From Flavobacteriaceae bacterium PS02293 (GTDB taxonomy: Bacteria; Bacteroidota; Bacteroidia; Flavobacteriales; Weeksellaceae), in contig JASCOV010000005.1 in assembly GCA_029960045.1 (NCBI GenBank), positions 224,475-288,474 of the forward strand: a stretch of 64,000 nt of DNA, written 5' to 3'. Under the pieces are notes generated by a model, which saw nothing but the letters and a program-made list of their open reading frames with translations, was not told the origin of the DNA and searched no databases. Below, in pieces: positions 44,785 to 53,933 of the stretch (the first letter of the stretch is position 1; the number at the start of each line of letters is the position of its first letter). The position numbers and the translations under genes were made by a program.

Positions 44785-45249
44785 TTATTGAATCTGTTTT
44801 TTAACCTGCTCCGCCCATTCTTCTATTTTCGATTTGTCTGCAGGAGATAACTTGGCATCATGATGGGTAACTGTATACGAGCTAAGAGGCATTTCTCCGC
44901 TTCTTACCGTTTCAGTAATCTCGTCTAATTTTTTCAATTTTTTTTCTTTAGAATATGTATTGAATTCATCAAAATTCAAATGCCTTTTTCCAGAATTGAC
45001 ATGATCTGCCAACCACCATTTTACTGGCTGTATATGATTATACCATAGATAAGTTGTATTGTTAGAATGACAGTCATAACAGCTTGTTTTTAATAAACCT
45101 TGTACATGAGAGGATACCTGATAATGTTTTTCAATTGCATTTTCCGAAGAAGTAGCTGATATATTTTTGTCAGTATCAAAAAACTGAATAGCAATTATCA
45201 ATAGGGCGACAAATCCGACTCCTGTTTTTATTAAAGATGATGTTTTCAT
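44785..45249 (-). CDS. Haem-binding domain protein (single CxxCH)
   Basis: 154 residues from ATG 45249 (MKTSSLIKTGVGFVALL, a signal or anchor helix). The CYDCHSN motif near residue 59 is a c-type haem site, and WYNHIQPVKWWLADHVNSGKRHLNFDEF follows, as in the haem-binding domain family (PF14376-like). It is an exported monohaem protein, perhaps an electron carrier or sensor. It is encoded between the efflux adaptor and the P-type ATPase. Confidence 0.87.
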   Translation of the reverse strand: MKTSSLIKTGVGFVALLIIAIQFFDTDKNISATSSENAIEKHYQVSSHVQGLLKTSCYDCHSNNTTYLWYNHIQPVKWWLADHVNSGKRHLNFDEFNTYSKEKKLKKLDEITETVRSGEMPLSSYTVTHHDAKLSPADKSKIEEWAEQVKKQIQ

Positions 45250-45298
45250 TATTTTATATTTTACTTGATTTTTAAAGTACTTATTCATTTATCTAAAG

Positions 45299-46453
45299 CT
45301 ATTCTCCTTCTGTATTTTTAAGCTTCATAAGAAGTGTATAAGCATTTTTGATTACTATTTTTTTATTATTAAAATCATTAAAATTGAGAATCTGTATGAA
45401 TCCGTTTTCCATTTCCCCTAATTTTACAGGAGTCAATCTGTAGGTTTGTTTTTTATCTTCTACGAAAACAAAATCTTTCCCTTCAAAATTGACAATACTC
45501 TCTTCAGGTACGGCATTGGAGAACGCAGTACTCGTTTCTATTTCTGCATTCATATACATTCCCGGTACAAGACTCTGGTCGTATTTTTCAAAATGGCAAT
45601 GTACTTCAGCCCAACCTCCGGGATTAACATCTTTACTTACCAATAAAATTTCTCCGTAGTATTTTTTATCAGGAGAAGTATTGGTATATGCTGCGAACCG
45701 CTGCCCTTTGTTCAGGTTTTTCAGATCCTTTTCATAGACTTTAAGAGTAAGATGGATATCATCAGGATTAATTAATTCAAAAAGTACATCGGATGGATTT
45801 ACATATTTTCCGATATTCACATTTACCTTGCTTACAAAGCCATTGATACTGCTGTAAACCGGTACACTTTTTTGAATACTTCCCGAATTCAGAGATTCAG
45901 GATTGATATTGATAAGACGGAGCTGCTGGGCCAGGGAGTTCATCAGGATTTTCTGGCTGTTCATTTCAGACTGGGCCTGCTGCATTACCTTATCGCTGGT
46001 GGCCTGACTTTGGTTAAGGGTTTTCTGGCGGTTGTAATCCAATTGGGCAAAATGATTTTTAGACTTTGCCATTAAATAATCCTGCTGAAGCTGAATAAAC
46101 TGGGGATTTTCTATAACAGCAATCACCTGCCTCTTGGAAACGGGCTTTCCTGGAAGCAGGCTGCTCGACTTCAGGTATCCGCCTAAAGGAATACTGACAG
46201 AAACCAGATTTTGTGGCGGTACATCTATCATTCCGTTAAGTTTTAAAACAGAGGAGATCTTCTGTAGAGAAAGTACTGTTGTTATTACAGGTGCATTTTT
46301 CAGTTGAGCATCAGTAAGCGTCACTACGTTTTCATCTTTGGAAGATACTGCTGCGAGTGCCGGCTCCGTTTTTCCATGATCTTTACACTCATAAAACATG
46401 AGTAATCCTATTATTGACAGGGAATATGATATAATTTTAAATGTACGTTTCAT
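45299..46453 (-). CDS. CusB/CzcB-like periplasmic adaptor
   Basis: 384 residues. The N-terminus is hydrophobic with Cys in LMFYECKD, a possible but imperfect lipobox. Then come a lipoyl/barrel region (GGYLKSSSLLPGKPVSKRQVIAVIEN, about 90-115), a helical hairpin rich in Gln (about 120-180), and a beta-barrel domain (GFVSKVNVNIGKYVNPSDVLFELI). It links the CusA-type permease to TolC. The gene starts 2 bp after the TolC stop. Confidence 0.9.
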   Translation of the reverse strand: MKRTFKIISYSLSIIGLLMFYECKDHGKTEPALAAVSSKDENVVTLTDAQLKNAPVITTVLSLQKISSVLKLNGMIDVPPQNLVSVSIPLGGYLKSSSLLPGKPVSKRQVIAVIENPQFIQLQQDYLMAKSKNHFAQLDYNRQKTLNQSQATSDKVMQQAQSEMNSQKILMNSLAQQLRLININPESLNSGSIQKSVPVYSSINGFVSKVNVNIGKYVNPSDVLFELINPDDIHLTLKVYEKDLKNLNKGQRFAAYTNTSPDKKYYGEILLVSKDVNPGGWAEVHCHFEKYDQSLVPGMYMNAEIETSTAFSNAVPEESIVNFEGKDFVFVEDKKQTYRLTPVKLGEMENGFIQILNFNDFNNKKIVIKNAYTLLMKLKNTEGE

Positions 46454-46455
46454 TA

Positions 46456-47688
46456 TTATGAGTTTAAAGTAAGGTATTCCAGTTCTATAGCACTCTGATT
46501 CAGTTTCCAGACCGCATCGGTATAGCTGCTTTTTAAAGTAACCGCCTGATTGATCAGGATGACAAATTCCAGATAATTGATCTCGCCGGCAAGAAATTGT
46601 TTTTTAGCTGTTTCAGTAATGATATCGGCGTTTTTCAATTCCGAACTCTCATATTGGGAAACAATGTCAAGGTTAGCCTGATAAATCCCGGATGCCTTTC
46701 TGTACTGATTCTGCAGATTGAATTCCATGTTGGCAATATCACTTTCCACAACAGATTCAGCAATTTTTGCGGCCTGAATTCTGGCTTTCTGCCCGCCTGA
46801 AAAAACAGGCACCGAAACCCCGAGCTGTACAGAATGAAACTGGGGTGCACCGTTGTACACTTTATCATCTGCACCCATCCCTCTGAAGCTGTTGAGGTTA
46901 TATGCCAGCTGCAGTCCGGGAAGCATTTTTGCTTTTTCAAGGGCAATCTGCTGCTCAGAGATGTTTTTCTGCTGCTGCAATATTTTAATGGCCGGATGTA
47001 AGCTGAGATCCTCTTTAAGACCGCTGTGATAAATTTTCTGATCTTCCGGAAGAAAATCTGTTTCTGCATTTAAAAGCCACTGAAGCTGATATCCCAGAAC
47101 TGAAAGTTCCTGATGTAATTGCTTGAGCTGAATTTCAATAGCAGACTTCTGATTGGAAGCCGTCGTTTTTTCCAGAATATTACTTTCTCCTGCTTTCAGG
47201 CGGATATTTGCCTTATCCAGAAAATCAGTGTACAGTTTTAATGTTTCCTGAAGAAGTTTTTCTTTTTCTTTCCCGTACAGAATATTATAAAAAGTAAGAC
47301 TCACAACTTTCTTCAGTTCATATTCTTTAAGAGAAACGTTCAGCAGAGACTTTTTCCATTCCTCGGTGTATACGTTCTTCTGTTTTTTATATACAGTTGG
47401 AAATGCTATATTCTGCGATATTCCGAATTTCATATCCGTCAGTGCACTGTTGATCTGCCCATAATCTACTGTTACGCCCGTCTGAGGAATATCAGACGAT
47501 GACCTGATAAGGGCTTTTGCATATTCTGACTTTAGTTTCTCATTTTTAAGATTCCTGTTATTTTTCAAAGCAATATCAACAGCTTCCTGCAATGTAACGG
47601 GAGTCTGGGAGTTGACCAGCCCCGCAAAACCGAAGCATACCAAAAAGGTCAGAATGGAAACCTGTTTTTTATTTTTTATTTCTTTCAT
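46456..47688 (-). CDS. TolC-family outer-membrane protein of metal efflux
   Basis: 410 residues from ATG 47688 (MKEIKNKKQVSILTFLVCFGFAGL, signal peptide). Two coiled-coil repeats, opening VTLQEAVDIALKNNRNLKNEKL and closing with AGEINYLEFVILINQAV, typical of CusC/CzcC-like members. Its start overlaps the end of the permease gene by 20 bp, so translation is coupled. Confidence 0.9.
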   Translation of the reverse strand: MKEIKNKKQVSILTFLVCFGFAGLVNSQTPVTLQEAVDIALKNNRNLKNEKLKSEYAKALIRSSSDIPQTGVTVDYGQINSALTDMKFGISQNIAFPTVYKKQKNVYTEEWKKSLLNVSLKEYELKKVVSLTFYNILYGKEKEKLLQETLKLYTDFLDKANIRLKAGESNILEKTTASNQKSAIEIQLKQLHQELSVLGYQLQWLLNAETDFLPEDQKIYHSGLKEDLSLHPAIKILQQQKNISEQQIALEKAKMLPGLQLAYNLNSFRGMGADDKVYNGAPQFHSVQLGVSVPVFSGGQKARIQAAKIAESVVESDIANMEFNLQNQYRKASGIYQANLDIVSQYESSELKNADIITETAKKQFLAGEINYLEFVILINQAVTLKSSYTDAVWKLNQSAIELEYLTLNS

Positions 47689-50600
47689 TTTTAAATCCTT
47701 TTTCAATAGTTACATACAATAATGGTAAGACAAACAGGGTAAGAAAAGTTGCAACCATCAGTCCTCCAATAACCACCGTTGCCAGAGGCCGCTGTACCTC
47801 AGCACCTGCTCCGTTGCTGACAGCCATGGGAATGAAGCCCAGTGAAGCGACAAACGCTGTCATCAGAACCGGGCGAAGCCTCGATTCTCCACCATCAATA
47901 ATAATTCTTACAATATTTTTAATTCCTCTCTTGTGAAGACGGTTAAACTCAGATATCAAAACAATCCCGTTCAGCACCGCCACTCCGAAAAGAGCAATAA
48001 ACCCGACTCCTGCACTGATGCTGAAAGGCATTCCTCTGAGCGCCATCAGAAATACACCACCAATAATAGAAAGTGGAATCGCGGTATAAATCAATAGGCT
48101 TTCTTTAACAGAATTAAAGGCCAGAAAAAGCATTACGAAAATAAGAGCCAGAGCAATAGGAACTGCTATCATAAGGCGCTGCTTGGCATTATTAAGGTTT
48201 TCGAACGAGCCTCCATACGTCATATAATATCCCGTAGGAAGTTTCATCTTCTGATCTACCTTATGCTGAAGTTCTTCTACAATACTCTGAACATCCCTGC
48301 CTTTTATATTAAAACCTACCACAATTCTTCTTTGAGCATTTTCCCTCTGAATCTGGTTGGGACCGTTCTTCACTTCCACTTTGGCAAGCTGAGACAGCGG
48401 AATCTGATTTCCAAAAGGTGTGGGAACCAAAAGGTTCTTAATATCGGTAACATTTTTCCGGTCTTTGGTATCCAGACGTACAACCATATCAAAGCGTTTT
48501 TCACCTTCAAATACCAATCCTGTACTCTGTCCTGCAAATGCAGTATTCACCACTCTGTTGATATCTGAAACAGACAGATGATACTGGGCAATCAGAGGAC
48601 GGTTGTACTCTATAATTACCTGAGGCATTCCCGAAACAGGTTCTATGTAAAGATTCTGGGTTCCTTCTACTGTTTCAATAATTTTCCCAAGCTTCTGGGC
48701 ATTTTGGGAAAGCACATCAAGGTCTTCTCCAAAAATCTTGATGACAACATCCTGTCTTGCCCCCGTCATTAATTCATTAAAACGCATCTGAACAGGGAAC
48801 TGAAAACTGGCGGTAATTCCGGGAACATCCTGAAGTTGTTTACCCATTTTATCTGCCAGTTCAGGGAAAGAGGAAGCTGAAGTCCATTCTTTTTTATCTT
48901 TTAAAATAACCATCATATCGGAAGCATCCATGGGCATTGGGTCGGTAGGAACTTCCCCGCTTCCAATTTTTGTAACCACCTTTTCCACTTCAGGAAATCT
49001 GGATTTGAGAATATGAGCAGCCTTTTGGGTGCTTTCAATCGTTGTTGTAAGGTTACTTCCGGGCAAAACTCTTGTATCCACCGCAAAATCGCCTTCTTCA
49101 AGAGATGGAATAAACTCTCCTCCCATTCTGGATAAAATGAAAACAGCTGTAATGAATAAGACTCCTACAACCGCAAAAACCGTTTTAGGAATTCTAAGAA
49201 GTTTAAGTAAAGTATGAAGATAAATCTTCTCTACTTTCTTCATCACCCTATCTGAAAAAGTAGGTTTTTCACTTCTTTTTCTCAGTAAAACGGAGCTCAT
49301 CATTGGGATATATGTTAACGACAATAAAAATGCTCCCAACAATGCAAAAGCAACGGTCTGCGCCATCGGTTTGAACATTTTCCCTTCAATTCCCTGTAAG
49401 GTAAGAATCGGTAGATAAACAATCAGGATAATGATCTGTCCGAAAACGGCGCTGTTCATCATTTTTCCAGCTGAATCTATAACAACGGTATCCATTTCTG
49501 ATGCTCCGACAGCAAAAATCTTTTTGAATTTTGAATTATGACTGAACTGATGCAGAACAGATTCTACGATGATCACCGCCCCATCGATAATCAAACCGAA
49601 ATCCAGAGCTCCCAGACTCATCAGATTACCACTGACTCCGAAAAGATTCATCATACAAATGGCAAACAGCATCGCTAGGGGAATTACTGATGCTACCAAT
49701 AATCCCGCTCTTATATTTCCCAGAAATAAAACCAGGACAAAAACGACAATCAACGCACCTTCCGTAAGATTTTTCTCTACTGTTCCGATGGCATTGTTCA
49801 CCATTTTGGTCCGATCCAGGAAAGGTTCTATCACCACTCCTTTTGGAAGGGTCTTCTGAATCTGAGCAATTTTCTCTTTTACATTTTTAATCACCTGGTT
49901 ACTGTTTTCACCTTTGAGCATCATAACGACCGCTCCTGAGACTTCTCCTTCTTCATTAAAGGTCATCGCACCGTATCGGGTGGCAAAACCCGGTTTTACC
50001 TCTGCAATATCTCTTATAAACAATGGAACATCATTTGTTTTTGTAGCAATGGAAATATTTTTAATTTCTTCAATGTTCCCTACCAAACCTTCACTTCTGA
50101 TGTATAAAACGGTAGGTCCTTTTTCAATATAAGCACCTCCTGTATTTTGATTATTGGCTTGTAGGGCATCGAAAACATCATTAATGGTGATTCCATACGC
50201 ATTCAACCTATCCGGATTGACTGCAATCTCATATTGTTTTAGCTTTCCTCCAAAGCTGCTGACTTCTGCAACTCCTTTTACACCTAAAAGCTGCCTCCTT
50301 ACAATCCAATCCTGAATTGTACGAAGCTCCGTGATATTGTATTTTTTTTCATATCCTTTTTCGGGCCTTACCACGTATTGAAAAATTTCACCTAGTCCCG
50401 TGGAAATAGGTCCTAGTTGAGGACTTCCTATCCCTTGTGGAATGATAGCCTGTACCTGTTGCAATCTTTCTGCAACCTGCTGTCTGGCCCAATAAACGTC
50501 AACATTATCTTCGAAGACAATGGTAACAAGAGATAGTCCGAATCTCGAAAAACTTCGGATCTCTTTTAATCCTGAAATATTATTATTGGCTTGTTCTATA

Positions 50601-50803
50601 GGAAAGGTAACAAGTCGTTCTATATCCGTTGCTCCAAAAGAAGGTGCAATGGTAATAACCTGTACCTGATTATTGGTAATATCGGGTACCGCATCTATCG
50701 GTAATTTAGTGACCTGATAGGAACCAATTCCAATAAGCCCTAATACCAACAATGCAATAATGAGTTTATTCTTTACAGAAAACTCAATGATTTTTGTAAG
50801 CAT
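47669..50803 (-). CDS. CusA/CzcA-family heavy-metal RND permease
   Basis: 1044 residues. The heavy-metal (HME) signature DFGLIIDGAVIIVES near 398-412 distinguishes it from drug pumps, and the N-terminal TKLPIDAVPDITNNQVQV near 28-45 is also typical. Twelve transmembrane helices, and long periplasmic loops containing EPVSGMPQVIIEYNRP. It expels divalent (Co, Zn, Cd) or monovalent (Cu, Ag) cations; the methionine pattern needed to separate these was not resolved. It is the first gene of the operon with TolC, adaptor, haem protein and P-type ATPase. Confidence 0.94.
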   Translation of the reverse strand: MLTKIIEFSVKNKLIIALLVLGLIGIGSYQVTKLPIDAVPDITNNQVQVITIAPSFGATDIERLVTFPIEQANNNISGLKEIRSFSRFGLSLVTIVFEDNVDVYWARQQVAERLQQVQAIIPQGIGSPQLGPISTGLGEIFQYVVRPEKGYEKKYNITELRTIQDWIVRRQLLGVKGVAEVSSFGGKLKQYEIAVNPDRLNAYGITINDVFDALQANNQNTGGAYIEKGPTVLYIRSEGLVGNIEEIKNISIATKTNDVPLFIRDIAEVKPGFATRYGAMTFNEEGEVSGAVVMMLKGENSNQVIKNVKEKIAQIQKTLPKGVVIEPFLDRTKMVNNAIGTVEKNLTEGALIVVFVLVLFLGNIRAGLLVASVIPLAMLFAICMMNLFGVSGNLMSLGALDFGLIIDGAVIIVESVLHQFSHNSKFKKIFAVGASEMDTVVIDSAGKMMNSAVFGQIIILIVYLPILTLQGIEGKMFKPMAQTVAFALLGAFLLSLTYIPMMSSVLLRKRSEKPTFSDRVMKKVEKIYLHTLLKLLRIPKTVFAVVGVLFITAVFILSRMGGEFIPSLEEGDFAVDTRVLPGSNLTTTIESTQKAAHILKSRFPEVEKVVTKIGSGEVPTDPMPMDASDMMVILKDKKEWTSASSFPELADKMGKQLQDVPGITASFQFPVQMRFNELMTGARQDVVIKIFGEDLDVLSQNAQKLGKIIETVEGTQNLYIEPVSGMPQVIIEYNRPLIAQYHLSVSDINRVVNTAFAGQSTGLVFEGEKRFDMVVRLDTKDRKNVTDIKNLLVPTPFGNQIPLSQLAKVEVKNGPNQIQRENAQRRIVVGFNIKGRDVQSIVEELQHKVDQKMKLPTGYYMTYGGSFENLNNAKQRLMIAVPIALALIFVMLFLAFNSVKESLLIYTAIPLSIIGGVFLMALRGMPFSISAGVGFIALFGVAVLNGIVLISEFNRLHKRGIKNIVRIIIDGGESRLRPVLMTAFVASLGFIPMAVSNGAGAEVQRPLATVVIGGLMVATFLTLFVLPLLYVTIEKGFKNERNKK

Positions 50804-50941
50804 AAATGATTGATTATTAATCTTAATTATTGAGATAAGTTATAGGTATTCTGAAGCACACCATGAATGCATCTGCATCTTTACAGATACTTTATGGCAA
50901 AGCAGAATACCCTCAATCAGAGAATGATTGAAAAAAATAGA

Positions 50942-51328
50942 TTAAGATTGATAAAATTTTGGAGGCTCCCAAATAGAATTTAAAATTTCCTTATTGTAAA
51001 GGACATTTTCATAAAGAATTTGTTTTATACCAATAGGGTTATATACCTTTTCTATACAATGAAGGTCTAAAATTGGATTAACGGTAAATACAACAGAAAG
51101 AGGACTTGCGTGTGAAACAAAAGGTAGCTTCTGATCCTGATCATAATCATTATCTTTAACCGGATGATCATAATGCATTTTCAGAAATGCAGTAAACGAC
51201 ATTTCAGAATTAAGGTTTTTGTGCTGAAAATAATGCTCAATGAGAAGCGGCATTTTCAAAAGCTGATATAGTTCGGTTGTAGAAACCAAATAAAGGGATA
51301 ACAACAATATGGAAATCAGCTTTTTCAC
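50942..51328 (-). CDS. Small exported protein, paralogue of 41776-42165
   Basis: 128 residues from GTG 51328 (VKKLISILLLSLYLVS). The GTG start is chosen because the paralogue begins identically with GTG; a longer frame adds 17 residues of unrelated sequence. It shares EHYFQHKNLNSEMSFTAFLKMHY and PVKDNDYDQDQKLPF with its partner and ends WEPPKFYQS. No known family was recognised. It lies 138 bp upstream of the CusA gene and probably heads that transcript. Confidence 0.75.
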   Translation of the reverse strand: MKKLISILLLSLYLVSTTELYQLLKMPLLIEHYFQHKNLNSEMSFTAFLKMHYDHPVKDNDYDQDQKLPFVSHASPLSVVFTVNPILDLHCIEKVYNPIGIKQILYENVLYNKEILNSIWEPPKFYQS

Positions 51329-51655
51329 TATAACAAAATTATGAAATATTTCATTAAGAACGATTTTAAATAAGCCCAATCATTGGTTTTTCATTATTAT
51401 ATTTTCTTAATAATACTCTTTCTAATCAGCAAATTGATAAAGTCTCTATAATCTATCTCATACCTATAAAGTCAATGAATAAGAATTGCGTTTGAACAAT
51501 GTTGGCAATTCCCCAATATATGTGATATTCTAAGTCTATTGCTACCCATGAATCTTTACGATAAGGTCTTCAGAATTTATTATTTCACCACCAACTTTTA
51601 CCGCTTCAACCATTTATTATATCATCGGTTTTAATATTTTGCTTTCTTTGTATTA

Positions 51656-52675
51656 ATGAATAAGAATGAAAGAAAAATATATCTTTACAGTGCCTTTTTG
51701 ATCACACTAATGGTCAATTCTGCAAAACTGATGGCCCTTAACAGTGATGGGATTATCGCCCGTTACTGGCAGTTCAATATCGGGGAATATGGCTACCAGT
51801 TTTTATATAATATGGCATTCTGCCTTTTGTTACTGTATCTTAACCTGTCCCAGGGTAAGTTTCTGAGTGTCTTTAGAGAAAACAAACAATACTGGAGACT
51901 CTATATATTCAATGTCTTGGTGTTGGTGGCAGCAATTATACTGGGAAGTATGATTCATTCTTTGCTCTTTGGGGCTCCCCAACTTACGGGAGGAAGAATC
52001 AGAGGATATTTTGCCCGGTTTTTGCTCAGCAGTATCATGATTGCAGTTGTTATCCGCCTTATTCTTCTGATGCGTGAAAGCAGAAATAAGGACCTTATCA
52101 ACGAGCAGCTCAATTCCGCTCACCTTAAGGCACAACTGCAATTGCTCCAGGAACAGCTTAACCCGCATTTTCTATTCAATACATTGAGCAGCCTTTCTGC
52201 CATAGTAAGGGAAAATCCAAATCTGGCTCAAAACTATATTCTCCATCTTTCCAAAATCTTCAGATATACGCTGGTTCGTTCAGGTAACAATCTAGTAAAT
52301 CTTGAGAAAGAGCTTGAGCACTTGAAATCCTATATACAGCTGGTAAAAATGCGGCTGGAAAATGCATTTCAGATTCATATCAATATCAGCGAAGATTGTA
52401 TAAGCAAACAAATTCTTCATTTATCACTGCAACCCCTGGTGGAAAATGCTGTTAAACATAACAAAGCTACTCTTTCACATCCTTTAACTGTAGAGATTTA
52501 TGAAGAAGACAAATGGCTTATTATCCGAAATAATCTCCAGCCCTCCATCAGTGAGACAGAAGGCACCGGGCTTGGTCTTACCAACCTGAATGAGAGATAC
52601 AAACTGCAACTCCATAAAGAAATAGAGATTTTCCAGACGAAAGAATATTTCATCGTAAAGCTTCCCTTATTATGA
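51656..52675 (+). CDS. LytS-type sensor histidine kinase
   Basis: 339 residues. Four hydrophobic helices (about 8-150), then a His_kinase domain with the phosphoacceptor His in QEQLNPHFLFNTLSSL (about 173) and ATP-binding residues in LQPLVENAVKHN (about 262-273) and GTGLGLTNLNERY (about 302-314). There is no extracytoplasmic sensor domain, so the signal is probably sensed in the membrane. Its stop overlaps the start of the LytTR gene by 4 bp. Confidence 0.92.
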   Translation: MNKNERKIYLYSAFLITLMVNSAKLMALNSDGIIARYWQFNIGEYGYQFLYNMAFCLLLLYLNLSQGKFLSVFRENKQYWRLYIFNVLVLVAAIILGSMIHSLLFGAPQLTGGRIRGYFARFLLSSIMIAVVIRLILLMRESRNKDLINEQLNSAHLKAQLQLLQEQLNPHFLFNTLSSLSAIVRENPNLAQNYILHLSKIFRYTLVRSGNNLVNLEKELEHLKSYIQLVKMRLENAFQIHINISEDCISKQILHLSLQPLVENAVKHNKATLSHPLTVEIYEEDKWLIIRNNLQPSISETEGTGLGLTNLNERYKLQLHKEIEIFQTKEYFIVKLPLL

Positions 52676-53451
52676 AAAAAAACTTACATATTGTCATTAT
52701 CGAAGATGAAGTTGCAACCGCAAGAAATCTTGAGTATATTCTGAAAGAAGTCAATCCGGAAATTCAAATTGTGAAGATTTTACAAAGTATTGCAGAAGCT
52801 ATAGATTGGTTTACATTAGACGATGGTGATTTTAATCTGATATTTTCGGACATCAGGCTTTCTGACGGGTTATCATTTGAAATCTTTAAACAGATCAATA
52901 TAAGAAAACCAGTTATTTTTGTTACTGCATATAATGATTATGCTATCGAAGCATTCCGTAATAACGGTATTGATTACGTTTTAAAACCTTTTGACACAGA
53001 AGAAATACAGCGGACTTTACATAAATATGATACCCTTATTGCTGATGATTCAAAAAATGGACAGGACAAAACAGAATCTTTGCTACAGGAGCTACAACAT
53101 ACAACAAAGCAATATAAAAAATCCTTCCTTATTCATTACTGTGGCAGGCTTATCCCTGTTGACGCGGCTAAAATCAATTGGTTCCATACCGCAAATGAAA
53201 TCGTATACGCACATATGGCCGATGGCAGACAATATGTAGTGGAATTTACCCTGGAACAGCTGGAACATGAGCTCGATCCCACTCTCTTTTTCAGGGCTAA
53301 CCGCCAATTCATTATCAATAAGAGCGCTGTAGATGCCGTAGAATATTTCTTTAATGGCAGACTGCTGATCAAAATACATCCGCTACCTCAGGAACAGATC
53401 CTTGTCAGTAAAGCAAAAGCGATGCACTTTAGAAAGTGGCTGGATCAATAA
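52672..53451 (+). CDS. LytTR-family response regulator
   Basis: 259 residues. A receiver domain (1-125) has the phosphorylated Asp in LIFSDIRLSDG near 61 and Lys in YVLKPFD. A LytTR DNA-binding domain (about 150-258) contains YCGRLIPVDAAKINWFHTANEIVYAH and FFRANRQFIINKSAV. It pairs with the upstream kinase and most likely controls the downstream small protein and hydrolase genes. Confidence 0.93.
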   Translation: MKKNLHIVIIEDEVATARNLEYILKEVNPEIQIVKILQSIAEAIDWFTLDDGDFNLIFSDIRLSDGLSFEIFKQINIRKPVIFVTAYNDYAIEAFRNNGIDYVLKPFDTEEIQRTLHKYDTLIADDSKNGQDKTESLLQELQHTTKQYKKSFLIHYCGRLIPVDAAKINWFHTANEIVYAHMADGRQYVVEFTLEQLEHELDPTLFFRANRQFIINKSAVDAVEYFFNGRLLIKIHPLPQEQILVSKAKAMHFRKWLDQ

Positions 53452-53549
53452 TGAATTCACCCCGGAATTTAGCAGCCTCATCCTTTTTTATCTTAAAGGA
53501 AATAATCGTTCTTGCTACATTTGTTTCATCAAATATTAAAATTTCCAAG

Positions 53550-53933
53550 ATGATTTTAAAACAAAAACAATGGCCTATTCTTGTGACAGCATTTCTATGT
53601 ATGACATTTGCAAATGTAACGGCACAGGCAAAAAAACTACAGGACAGTACTCCCGAGCAGCGTGCAAAGATGATGACGGAGTGGATGACAAATAAATTAG
53701 CATTAAATACAAAGCAGGTTGAGCAGGTCTCTGCTCTTAATCTTCAGTATGCCAAAAAAAATGATCCGATTCTGCAAAGTAACGAAGGTAAACTCGCTAA
53801 ATTCAAAAAACTGAAAGCTTTACAGAAAGAAAAATCCAATGCCCTGAGCCAAATTCTGGATGCAGGACAATACAAAAAATATGAGGAAATTAAAGATCAG
53901 ATGGTTCAAACTTTAAAAGAAAAAAGAAAATGA
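53550..53933 (+). CDS. Small exported Spy/DUF4890-like protein
   Basis: 127 residues from ATG 53550 (MILKQKQWPILVTAFLCMTFANVTAQ, a signal peptide); the longer GTG frame overlapping the LytTR gene is not needed. The mature part is helical and charged, with ERAKMMTEWMTNKLALNTKQVEQVSALNLQYAKK, a pattern seen in small periplasmic Spy-like or DUF4890 proteins of Bacteroidetes. It overlaps the start of the hydrolase gene by 4 bp. A chaperone-like stress role is possible. Confidence 0.75.
   Translation: MILKQKQWPILVTAFLCMTFANVTAQAKKLQDSTPEQRAKMMTEWMTNKLALNTKQVEQVSALNLQYAKKNDPILQSNEGKLAKFKKLKALQKEKSNALSQILDAGQYKKYEEIKDQMVQTLKEKRK

Noticed and set aside
53436..53549. Longer N-terminus of the Spy-like protein overlapping the LytTR gene
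   Set aside because: The extra residues precede a complete signal peptide starting at ATG 53550.
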